Positions 1 through 9,800 of a stretch of DNA of 64,000 nt are shown piece after piece (the first letter of the stretch is position 1; every line of letters begins with the position of its first letter). Position numbers and translations under genes: made by a program. The notes under the pieces were generated by a model. That model did not search any database. It saw only the letters and a list, made by a program, of their open reading frames with translations, and was not told where the DNA came from. Source of the DNA: Brachypodium distachyon (lineage: Eukaryota > Streptophyta > Magnoliopsida > Poales > Poaceae); NCBI RefSeq assembly GCF_000005505.3, contig NC_016132.3, positions 53,272,914 through 53,336,913 of the forward strand, read 5' to 3'.

Positions 1-595
1 TCGCGTGCGTGGGTGGTGGACAGCTGGGTTTGGGAAGAGATACGTTTGCGATCTTGCCAAGACCGTGATGGAAAAATGGTCCTCCTTGCTTGATGAGCGT
101 GGTTGGTGACAAGAGAGGGAAAGGGGAAATGAACGACGTATCGATAATGGAATTTGTCAGCGATTTGTTCGTTAAAGAATTGTCGATGTTGGCCTGCTAG
201 TGCTGGGTCCTTCTCTATGCTAACACGTGTGCTTTTGGTGTGTTAATTGGAATTGGAGAATATGTTGTTGCAGCACATACAAGGCCCACATACAAAATGT
301 TAACGCTCAAGAAATGTGCTGCGTCATACATTCATACTGATGGAACTTTTTTTAATTTAGCGAGAGTGTAAAGTGAAAACATGTGGAAATAAATCGCATC
401 TGAAATCACAAAAACAACATTGACACGCTTTCCTCCATTCTGGATCTTTCCATAAACTTTGCGTTGATCTCTTCCCTTGCCTCGAAGTTTTCTTTTTTTT
501 TTTCCTTTAGAATCACATATATACTCCATAATTTATTCAAACGCACATTACACCTACAGATACAATGCTTTAGATTATAAAACAAAAAACAATAT
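1..595. other. intergenic, no gene seen
   Basis: No coding region with a recognisable product and no tRNA seen. The stretch becomes AT-rich towards the boundary of the solo LTR. The only open frames are short and lack any family signature. Confidence 0.5.
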
Positions 596-1503
596 TGTTG
601 TACTAAAATAAAACTTTTATATGGGCCGGGCCGTAAATTTTACGTGGCGACGACCAAATCAACATTTCCCAAGCATGAGTCAAGACGCCCACGTGGCAAG
701 ATCAATCCTACGTGGCAAAGGAAGACAAGTCAACAAGTCAAGCATCTCATGCCATGGTCAAAGGGTCAAATGAGCCAGAGTAGGGGGTAAGAAAGGTGTG
801 AGGAGAAAGCCCTTAGTCCATGGTGGACCATGGACCAAGTCCCACTTTTTTCACATGGTGCACACAAAAGTTATGAACCAAGGAGCTACTTTTACCACTT
901 TGCCCCCACTTTTCTCTCCCTCAAGGGTAGCCATGGTCATTTCATGAACCCCTATGCTATAAATATCCCCCATGGGGGCATGTATTATTCACTCTCACTT
1001 GAATAAACTTAAGGGGAGAGGGCTAGAGTGCTCCCTCTAAGGTTCGCTCTCGCGCGCCGCTCTCGACTGAAAGTCGATCGGCCTCGAGGAAGCCTTCTAC
1101 GGGATTCTAGTTTCAAGGCTCTGAGCTAACCTTGGTTGGCACGGGTTCGAAGGAGAAAGGGTTGGGTTAGAGTTCCGAGAATATCCTAACCTCGATATTT
1201 GGAAAAACGCGTTCGGTCCAAGTACGAGACGGCCCCGACGAATCTCTCACCAAAAGGTGTCTTGGAAAGATCCGCTCGGCCCAAACCCTTGGCTAACAAC
1301 CTCCTCGAAGCCTTTCCTAACAAAAGATTAAGTCGCACCCGCAGAGTCGACCGAACCTATTCAAAAAATGTCGACGTGCCAACTTGTCCAAGTGTACAAC
1401 GACCTTCGCTATAAGGCCGGCGTACACGTCCTACTTTTATACCCGCACTTGTGCCATCGAGCATTGGTACCCCTTACTCTAATTGTTGTCGAGAACAACA
1501 ACA
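596..1503 (+). mobile_element. solo LTR of an LTR retrotransposon
   Basis: A 908-bp unit starts with TGTTGT and ends with ACAACA, as LTRs do (TG...CA), and is flanked on both sides by the same 5-bp target duplication AATAT (591-595 and 1504-1508). Inside are a TATA box (TATAAATAT, 958-966) and a polyadenylation signal AATAAA (1002-1007). No second LTR and no gag-pol sequence follow, so this is a solo LTR left by recombination between two LTRs. The TATA box and AATAAA put the transcription direction on the plus strand. Superfamily is not certain; a Gypsy-type LTR is my guess from length and layout. Confidence 0.8.
958..966 (+). promoter_or_regulatory. TATA box of the solo LTR
   Basis: TATAAATAT about 360 bp into the LTR, with AATAAA about 40 bp downstream, the usual U3/R layout. 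Activity is not known. Confidence 0.5.
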
Positions 1504-1508
1504 AATAT

Positions 1509-2151
1509 AAAATGTCTCACATAACAAAAACTTACAATGAAATTTCACAAAGACGAATTCTTCGTGGTGTCAATATTTGCAAATCTGAAATATTGTCGAT
1601 GATTCAACAAGGATACTGCAATTAGACTAAAGCTGTAACACTGTCACTTGTCATCTATAAGAACAAGATTGTCTTCTAAGTTTCATAATGGCCCTTGAGT
1701 TGCACATCCAAAACAATGAGAAGTCGTAAGCGTTGAACGTGCTTGGCCTAAAGATGACACCCTAAAAGTACAAGTCACCAAACCACAACATTTCAGCAGA
1801 ATGTCATCGAAAGACTCTAAAGCCACAAAGTCTCTGCCATCAAAAGCACCACGACACACCGATAAAAACTCATCAAATATGTATGAATTGATCTACGAAG
1901 ACACAACGTACCCAAAATCTGCAAGATCGAGCACACCAAACCTGCGGCGAGTAAAACTCTCTAGCCTCATGGCACCGTCCGATAAGCCAGCACCACAACT
2001 GAGGAAGAACCACAATACCTTTATTCTCGACGACATCACACCCTAGCCACCGATAATGACCACACAATTCATATTACTAAACACATATAGGAGGACCCAA
2101 GGATCCCCCACCTCGCAAGCAAACCTATTTAATTTACATTCTCAACAACAG
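1509..2151. other. intergenic, no gene seen
   Basis: Unremarkable sequence between the solo LTR and a MITE-like element. An 81-codon open frame begins at 1801, but I recognise no domain in it on either strand. Confidence 0.4.
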
Positions 2152-2602
2152 TTCGTTTGGCTCCCATCATTTGGAAGTTGAATTGAGTCATTCATTTTGA
2201 ATTTCACGAACCAACTTGTTTGGTTAGCATAGAATCGTGTATAAGAATTCAATATGAAATTCCACGGAATCACACTTATACCTAACCCCAATTTCTATCT
2301 AAAACGCATCATTTTTATGAGACTATCTCTCATTTTACAAATCTATGTGGTAGACAAACATGATGTTTGAATTTGAAATCAATTTAAATTCAACCAAATG
2401 AAATCTTATAATTTTTTTGGTTGAAATTAGGGTTATAAGTGGCCTCCCACCTAAGAACCACTTCTAGTTCAATTTTCAATTCTAGTTCAAATTTTGAGCT
2501 AAGATATTGAACTAGCAAATGCCGAATGAACTAGAATCAGGACTTAAGTGGGAGCCCTCTTGCAACCCTGGTTGAAATAAAAATGAGTGGTACCAAACGG
2601 GT
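2152..2602. mobile_element. MITE-like element with imperfect inverted ends
   Basis: The left end (CGTTTGG followed by CCC and TCATTT) is matched by the reverse complement of the right end (CCGTTTGGTACC then TCATTT), about 16 of 22 positions by eye. The interior is AT-rich and non-coding. I could not identify a clear target duplication, so the exact limits and superfamily (hAT or Harbinger type) are open. Confidence 0.35.
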
Positions 2603-2896
2603 CGTAAGACTATTGCCATGTTTCGAAATATGTGCCAAATAACATCAAATTTCTTTCCAGAAGATGATATATAATATACATACACACACACGTCAGGACT
2701 CAAAACAAAGTTGAAACCAAGGAAAATGTTCCGTGTTTTCTTTTCCAAGCTGTCGCTTGCATAGTTGGTGATGGATATTCCGTCCTTTCGGTAAAGAACT
2801 TGCTTCTTCAACAACACGCCCAAGTCTTCTTTAGTAGATCTAGGTTTCGACCTGTATGCACGAATATGAAAATTGTAATTAGATTTATTGAACGTA

Positions 2897-2969
2897 GCCC
2901 GTCTAGCTCAGTTGGTAGAGCGCAAGGCTCTTAACCTTGTGGTCGTGGGTTCGAGCCCCACGGTGGGCG
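2897..2969 (+). tRNA. tRNA-Lys (CTT anticodon)
   Basis: A 73-nt cloverleaf can be drawn in full: 7-bp acceptor stem (GCCCGTC with GGTGGGC, including two G-U pairs), D arm with GAGC stem, anticodon stem CAAGG/CCTTG around the loop CTCTTAA with anticodon CTT, variable region TGGTC, and T arm GTGGG-TTCGAGC-CCCAC. The discriminator base is G. There is no intron, and CCA is not encoded, as expected of a nuclear tRNA gene. A short T run (TTTTTTG) about 15-20 bases downstream could serve as the Pol III terminator. Confidence 0.96.
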
Positions 2970-3381
2970 CTGAAGAAAATTTAATTTTTTGTTGACCTGA
3001 CTATTTTGTTCCCTCGGGATCGACGCACGGCGATCAATTCGTCAAGACAAAACTGGGCAAAAAGAAAACGCATGGACTACTGCTGTGCTAGAAGTTCAGT
3101 GTCCAGGCCAATTTCGCTCCAAATGTAAAGTTACAATTCCAATCAAATCACTGAAACAAAACTGGTACTACACGATAAATAAGAACTGAAAGTCTGAAAC
3201 TTGCTTTCTCATAGGCAGTAATACCTATACTGATCCCCGCCAAAAAGGAAAAAAGGACTGATGAAATGAGGGAATCATACCTGCTCCATCGCAGCCTCGT
3301 GAAAAGAAGCGTGTTACCACTTACCAGGACCAAAACAAATTTCAGAAAGGGCCAGGAAAGGTCTAAACGCTGGCAGCGACT

Positions 3382-4012
3382 ACGGCCGCAGCCATGCGCC
3401 GTCTCTCAGCCGTGGGCGACATGGCGCTGGACTTGGCTGCATGCACGGCTCTCGTTCACGGGTATTGGAGGAGCGGCGACATGACGGAAGCACGGAGGGT
3501 GTCTGACGTAATGTCGCGTTTGCAGTGGCCGATCTAGGATTTCAAGACAGGTTGGTCCAACGTATAATTTTTGTATCCCAATACAAATTGTTTCAAGCCA
3601 TTGGTATGAGTTAGCATCAAGCGGAATTCGTATTTTTCAGGGAAAAGCTCGGCATTTGAACAATTTTGCGATAATTTTAGTTAGATCAATGAGCAACCTT
3701 TAATTTGATTCAATAAAAGGCTGCTGCGTGCTGGCGTGTGGGTCTGAGCGTCTCTCTACCAGATCTATGACGAGGAATACAGCGAAGCTAAATGCTCGTG
3801 ACGTTGCCTCGATCGATCGCTAGGCAGACAGTAGAAAGAAACGAGATGAGAAGATGGGGTTTTTTTTTCTGCTTAAAATACACTAGTACATATGTATATG
3901 GGCTGTATTTCCAGGGTGGTTCGTGGACCACCCTGGCCACCCTATGGATCCACCGTTGCGCGCTTGGGGTTGACTCCTAATGAGGTCACTTTCACTGCTC
4001 TGATCCATAAAG
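3382..4012 (+). pseudogene. remnants of a pentatricopeptide-repeat (PPR) gene
   Basis: Two stretches read like PPR motifs. At 3421-3540 one frame gives CTALVHGYWRSGDMTEARR and then stops at TAG; this has the helix A/helix B pattern of a PPR repeat. At about 3957-4012 another stretch gives LGLTPNEVTFTALIH, the classic PNEVTFTALI start of a repeat. About 400 bp of unrelated, probably transposon-derived sequence separates them, and neither frame continues. PPR proteins bind organellar RNA; this copy cannot encode one. It could also be a captured fragment carried in by a transposon. Confidence 0.55.
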
Positions 4013-4251
4013 TTGCAAAAAAAAATTGGCCGGTTAGTCCTATTTAGGACACGTCGGCAGGCCACCCCAGCATCCGACCTACGCAATTGTATTTTTTGTA
4101 CGAAAACAAAAACGGCAACGCCGATTCTATTAATTAAGAGTTGGAATTTAAACAAGCGCAAAAATAAAACAAGAGGAGTACTAGGAGGAGAACAGCGACA
4201 TGAGAAAAATTAGAGAGACTAGAACGACTAGAAAAACCTATAGAGGAGCTC

Positions 4252-4269
4252 GGGGGGGGGGGGGGGGGG
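4252..4269 (+). repeat. poly-G tract (18 G)
   Basis: An uninterrupted run of 18 G. A similar run of 19 G lies at 44111-44129. Length in such runs is unreliable in sequencing. Confidence 0.8.
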
Positions 4270-4816
4270 ACCGAATGAAACCATGAGATTTTGAGACCGC
4301 AGCTTGGCAAAGCCTCACATCATCATAGATTGCATCGACGATTTTGATGGGGATCGTCGAGTAGCATCGAAGACACGATTATTTCATTCAAGCCAGATGA
4401 ACCACCAAGAGATCATCATCAGTTCGTTTAGATTCTCCTTGTCGGCATTAGATATGAGGAAGTCAGTCAAAGAGCTCCACCACTGAAGTAAGAAACATGC
4501 CGGTGAAGCATTGGCATCAAAGGAGCAAGCGAGAGACGATGATGCAATAGCCTTCACACCTGCTTTGAGAAGGTCTATAAGTCGAGAAAATATGAATGGC
4601 AGTCTCTGGGTCGCAAGAGAAATATGAAATCATATTTTGACCTCAGCTGGTCAAGCTTGCCAAGTTGTAGCACCTGAATTTAGCAATTTCCAATTACAAT
4701 GACAAATTTACACAAGCGCTCCAAGTCACTAGACTAGCGGTGCATTTTCCTTTGCTACTAATGTATATTATTGTTTTTGTTCCATTTATTTACATCCAAC
4801 AGTCTAAGTTGTTTTA
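4270..4816. other. intergenic, no gene seen
   Basis: No recognisable gene. The minus strand of 4440-4600 has a short open stretch without a clear family signature. Confidence 0.4.
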
Positions 4817-5030
4817 ATTCCGTTTCGAATTATTTTTTCTAACCGTAGCATCGCACCAGTATTTCTGAATAATATCCCGGGGCCACTTGATCTTATGATG
4901 CACGTTATGTTAGGTTCTTTACATAATTCCGTTTCGATTTTTGTTTTTGCTTTAACCGTAGCATCGCATCGGTATTTCTGCATAATATCCCGGGGCCAGT
5001 TGATCTTATGGTGTACGTTATGTTAGGTTC
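4817..5030. repeat. tandem direct duplication of about 105 bp
   Basis: Copy 1 (4817-4917) and copy 2 (4925-5030) both run from ATTCCGTTTCGA to CGTTATGTTAGGTTC and share the internal block AATATCCCGGGGCCA. They differ by several substitutions and small indels, so the duplication is not recent. No coding potential. Confidence 0.8.
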
Positions 5031-5674
5031 AGTTCAGCTCGCCGTGGCCATCCGACCCATCGTCGACACGAGCCGTGCCGGATGCGGCTAGTCAATCTAC
5101 TCGTCCCCGTCTGGGCGCACCCAATCTGAGGAGCCGTTAGGGGCTCGCTCAAACCCACAACGGTAACTGGCGACGTTCACGGCTGGCCAAACGCGCTCGC
5201 TCTCTCCCGAACCCGAACCGCCCAGGGCCAACGGAGCCGTCAACGCACGTCACAGCACCTCCCGTCCGGCGCAAGTTTCCTCCTGGTCTCCGGCTCGGTG
5301 TTGCCCTTTCTTTTTGTATTTCACCCTAAGCTTCTCAAAATTTGGGCTTCCACACATAGCAGAACACCTTGATGGATGCAAGGATAGAGAATTCGTTCAT
5401 GTCTTTTAATACTCATCACTCCGTATATGGAAGTAAGCCAGATATGACCATACGATCATTTATATGCCAAGTTAAGATTTTTCGATCATTTATATGTCAA
5501 GTTAACGGATCCAATAAATTCAAACTAGTGTCTTTTAAATAGAAAAAGGCAACCCCTTTTTTTTTCTACTTATATCATTTATATGGCTAAATTCAACATT
5601 TGACGTCGCTTTAACGATATGTGATGTACAACACATGTTAATTACCACCGATGTCACTATTAGTGAGAAAAACT
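5031..5674. other. intergenic, no gene seen
   Basis: The first 250 bases are GC-rich (5040-5300) and then become AT-rich. I see no gene, RNA or clear element. Confidence 0.4.
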
Positions 5675-5737
5675 GCTCCCTTCGGTCCATATTAATTGAT
5701 ATGGAAGCCCGCGGCAATTAATATGGAACGGAGGGAG
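5675..5737. mobile_element. 63-bp foldback MITE (Stowaway-like)
   Basis: The ends CTCCCTTCGGTCCATATTAA and its near inverse complement pair over almost the whole length, leaving a loop around CCCGCGG. The right end is followed by TA at 5738-5739. Such a short foldback is probably an internally deleted Stowaway. Confidence 0.55.
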
Positions 5738-5739
5738 TA

Positions 5740-6053
5740 CTTCCTTTGTTCCAAAATATAAAACATATACTCACTCCGTCCAACAAAGTATGTCTCAATT
5801 TTGACTAAATTTGAATGCATCTATACACTAAGTCATATCTAGATACATCAAAATTTTGACAAACTTAAGACATCTTTGTTGGACGGAGGGAGTACCTTAA
5901 ATTTGACCAAGTTTATAGCAAAAAATTCAACATATGTAGTGCCAAATCAAGAGCACGAGATCCATTGTGACATATATTTTCATTATATATCGATCTTTCG
6001 ATATAAACATGGTCAATGAAATTTTTATGACTATTGTTATGGAATGGCAGGAG
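5740..6053. mobile_element. Stowaway-like MITE interrupted by a second MITE
   Basis: The left end CTTCCTTTGTTCCAAAATAT and the right end (reverse complement CTCCTGCCATTCCATAACAA) are flanked by TA at 5738-5739 and 6054-6055. The left arm stops at the nested MITE (5770-5892) and resumes with TTTGACCAAGTTTATAG, a familiar internal motif of this Stowaway group. Confidence 0.5.
5770..5892. mobile_element. nested Stowaway MITE, 123 bp
   Basis: Terminal inverted repeats CTCACTCCGTCCAACAAAG and CTCCCTCCGTCCAACAAAG flanked by TA (5768-5769 and 5893-5894). The same family occurs at 39974-40097 and 60676-60799 (CAACAAA...TGTCTCAA termini). It sits inside the element at 5740-6053. Confidence 0.8.
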
Positions 6054-6309
6054 TACACAAGAAATCTAACTACCGCCAGCAAGGGCGATGGCCCTCCCAG
6101 AGGTTAACCGACAACAAGTCAGGTAGCACCAGCGTTCTCTAGATTTAAGGTGGCTGATTGGCCGAGAACACAGAAGGAACGGAGAATTTGTAAAAATATG
6201 AACGTAAATGAAGATGTTAGCTGTCAAAGGAAGAGGACATACCATGTTGGGAGACCCTTAGGCCTTAGATTTGTCGAGAAGGCACAAAAATTCTACCATT
6301 TTCTTTATA

Positions 6310-6423
6310 CTCCCTTCGTATCATATTAAGTAACTCGAATTTATCTGACGTATCTATATATATATATATATATATATAGCAGTATGTGTAGATATTTCGG
6401 TATTTAATATGAGACTGACGGGG
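6310..6423. mobile_element. Stowaway MITE with an internal (TA)n run
   Basis: Ends CTCCCTTCGTATCATATTAAG and the inverse of TATTTAATATGAGACTGACGGGG, flanked by TA (6308-6309, 6424-6425). A dinucleotide run of about 12 TA units (6355-6378) expands the middle. The element at 25422-25534 has the same internal words (TATTTCGGYA-TTAATATG), so they are one family. Confidence 0.65.
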
Positions 6424-6507
6424 TATAATATAAAGTGAGTTCAGGGGCCAATTCGGAAAAAGACGGTTAGTAATTTATTCCCCTTCCCTTCTTCCTCTTC
6501 CCCATCC

Positions 6508-6574
6508 TTCAACGGGCGAGGTTTTTTGAAAGCATCCTCTCCTCTCCATCAATAACTGCCCCGACACCCAACGG
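6508..6574 (+). promoter_or_regulatory. two AACGG cores, possible MSA elements
   Basis: TTCAACGG (6508-6515) and CCCAACGG (6567-6574) lie about 310-370 bp upstream of the MYB3R start codon. The mitosis-specific activator (MSA) element bound by MYB3R proteins has the core YCYAACGG; the second copy fits the left half exactly, the first with one mismatch. A self-regulatory role is inference only. Confidence 0.3.
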
Positions 6575-6880
6575 AAGCCGCAGAGAGAGAAGGGGGATAA
6601 AAAGCTTGCTCTTTTACACCCTCCTAGGGTTCCGAGCCACCGTTCCCTCACTCGCTTCGCGCCATCTCCCGCCAGGCAGCCCTCCTATCGATTCACCCTC
6701 CCAACCCCCGATTCGGTCCCCCAATCGCTCGATCTGGGATGTGCTAGATTCGTAAGGCAGCTTTTGGCTCGATCTGTTCGCGGTGGTTCTCGTGGGGTTT
6801 TTGATCTGAAGTTCCTTTGTCGGGCGATGGTTTTGTCTTGTTAGGTTGTCGTGGTGATGAAGGGGTGTTTGTGGCGGTAG

Positions 6881-9800
6881 ATGAGGGCCATGGCGGAGGT
6901 TGAGCACGAGGGCTGCGTGGAGAACCGGCAGCCTCTTGCGGCGTCGAGCTCGTCGGTGTCGGACGGGAGCAGCTATGGCGTTGGGCTCGCGCGGATGTCC
7001 CCACCGGTGTCTAGCTCGGTGAATTCCATCTCCGGTCTTAGGTAAGGAAGCTCTTTGCACTTAATTGGTCATATTGGAGGGATCTGGCCATCTGGGCCAG
7101 TCGGTTGGGTAAACCGTTTGCTTTACCTGGGTTGGATGATGCTTGCTCGGGTTGTGGTCCTGGTTTTGTGGTGGGCGTTCGTGGTGAGAAAAATAGGCCT
7201 TTTTGTGGATTCGGTGGTTGCTGTGTGGTTTTATCAGCAACAATTGCGTGACTAGATGAATGCTTTGGTTGTAATTTTGAGAAAAAAGTCCATGAGGATT
7301 GCTTTCTTGGTCAAGAAGAAATAGAACATGAGTCATGTCATGGTTATTTTGGTGAAAAGGGTAGATTCTTGGGGGATCCATTAGGTTCTCGACGCATTCT
7401 GGGTTCTTAATGATTTGATGAACTCTATGCATGAACTCTATGCCAGTGTGCCGTTTGTTTCAAACTTGGTTTGATCATGCTCTTTTGGTTAATTCGATGC
7501 GAACATGTTCTTTTTTGGTATGCTCTTGTTATTAAGGTTGAGTTATTTTAATGTGTAGATTGATGTAATTTGTCAGTTGGTTAAATTCTGGTACTGTGCA
7601 ATGTTTGTTGTTTTGATGGGAAATTTTATATTGTTCATGTCACAGACTTATGGTTCGAGATACAACTTAGTTGTACCTTTGATGTTTTTTCGTTCACTGC
7701 TGCCTTTGTTAAACACGGTGCTGCGGTACGCCAGCGGTTGTACAACATACTCCCTCCATTTCACAAAGGTTGGCGTATTTTGTTTCGTTAAGACAATGCT
7801 TTGACCAATGAAAACTCTATTGATATGTATTTTTTCATACATGAAATTTATATCAATAGATTATTCTTTAAAAGTTCTTGCTAATGATTATGGTTCCGTA
7901 TCATATAATTTACATATTAATAGAGTAATTCTTGGTCAAAGGCTTGTCTTAACGAAACGAAATACGCCAACCTTTGTGAAATGAAGGGAGTAATAAGGAT
8001 TGGATTTTATGTTTCTTTACCAGCGTCATGGTTTTAGTAATTGCAGTCACCAGTATTTTTCTGTCCCATTTTAAAATTCTTCATCAATGGTGTGTTAATA
8101 TTGTTTAATCAATTTGTTGTCTTGGAAATATTTCTTGATTGATATGTGCTTTAGAAACACTATGGTTATCAGTATGCAGTGTTCTTATGGGAAATGCCAT
8201 ACATCTTTCTAGGTTTTTGCAGGATAACTTTCCATCCTATAGAAAAATATTCCCTTCATAGAGAGTTTCTTACGTGGATACATCAGAAAATAGTATCGGC
8301 ATCAAAGTTTAATGTTGCATATGTAGACACACAATGTTGGCATGTTGCGATATTTTGATTTCTATGTTTCCACTTTTGTCTTCTGGTCCTATGCTATGAC
8401 CAGACTACCGATCTCTAGTCTTTGCCTAGTTTTATTATAGTAGTGAAGGATACCATGGAGTGTGGTCAGCCGCTTTTCAGTAATAATTGGTGCTATGAAG
8501 TAATTATTGTTTAAATATACAAGACATACATTTCATTTCATTTTGGTATGAATTTAGAGATGATCTTTGTGGCTGAGGGGATCTGTTTGTGTTGGTTGTG
8601 GTGACTTGTTGCTTGATACTGATAACCTTCACAAAATTTGTTGGCCTGCATCACCTGGGCATTAAATATGGTCATCGACAATCTTTTCCTGAGTGAAATC
8701 TGTCCGCATGATGCTGTATGTCCTTTAGTAGCTGGAGCATACTGCAGACTTTATTGGGCATTCCTCAGTCAGAATATGCAGATTCTGGCGTCTTAAGGTG
8801 CTGTGTAGGACGTGAGTGTTCATCCAAGCGAAATCTATCTTACCATATTGTGTGTGAGAATTAAATACCTGCAAAATTATGAAGATAGAAGGCTCCACAG
8901 GGGCGTTTTACATGATTGGACTGGCAGTAAATTTGTTTAGTGTGTCCCAGTTTGGCCCTAACATAGCTCCGCCAGTGGTTTCAGGTTCATGCTAATAATT
9001 CTTTGTTGTCCAGTTCCCTTCTGCAACAACTACCTTTTTTGGTATCTTATGTCAGTGTATATCTGCAGATTGTGCTTCATAAGTAACTTTTAGACCTAGC
9101 ATGATTTTCCTTAATGAAATACCTAACTGTAATTTTGCTGACAAAAAACTTACTTCTATTAGGCGAACAAGTGGGCCCATAAGGAGAGCTAAGGGTGGCT
9201 GGACACCGCAAGAGGTAGCTATCCCACTTCCTCTGTTATCAAGAGTTCAAGACTAGTCTAGTACAATCTCAACCAAAAAAGAGACTACTCTAGTACAAGT
9301 GATACAAACCTAATATTAGTGTATACATGCTAATGTGCAATATAATTTATCCATCTAATATGAACGATGCAGCTGTTATATCATCCACCATGTAAACATT
9401 TCTTTTATCAATTTTCCATAAATGTCGTGCTTGTTGTTCATCTCTGACCATTAAAGAACTTGATTTTTATCTCACATGAAATTTTTCCTTTCTTCCTATT
9501 TCAAAAGTAATTTCACTCTTTGATTCCACTACATATGCGGACTGTTGCTAATTGGCAACAACATATATGACTACAGGATGAAACATTGCGGAAGGCAGTT
9601 CAAGCATTCAAGGGTAGAAGCTGGAAGAAAATAGGTTTGCCTCTTCTCTACAACTGTACCAACTCATATGCTCAATTGCCCTTGCACTTGTAAACCGCTA
9701 TTTTTCCTTGCTACCAAGCAGTATGATGTTGGAATAATCTTAGGTCTTAAATGCCACAAATCAAACATGGAATTAATAAACCTAAAAGATTCAGGAAGCA

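Noticed and set aside
1199..1625. Open frames within and at the end of the solo LTR
   Set aside because: LTR sequence with defined ends; no protein family visible.
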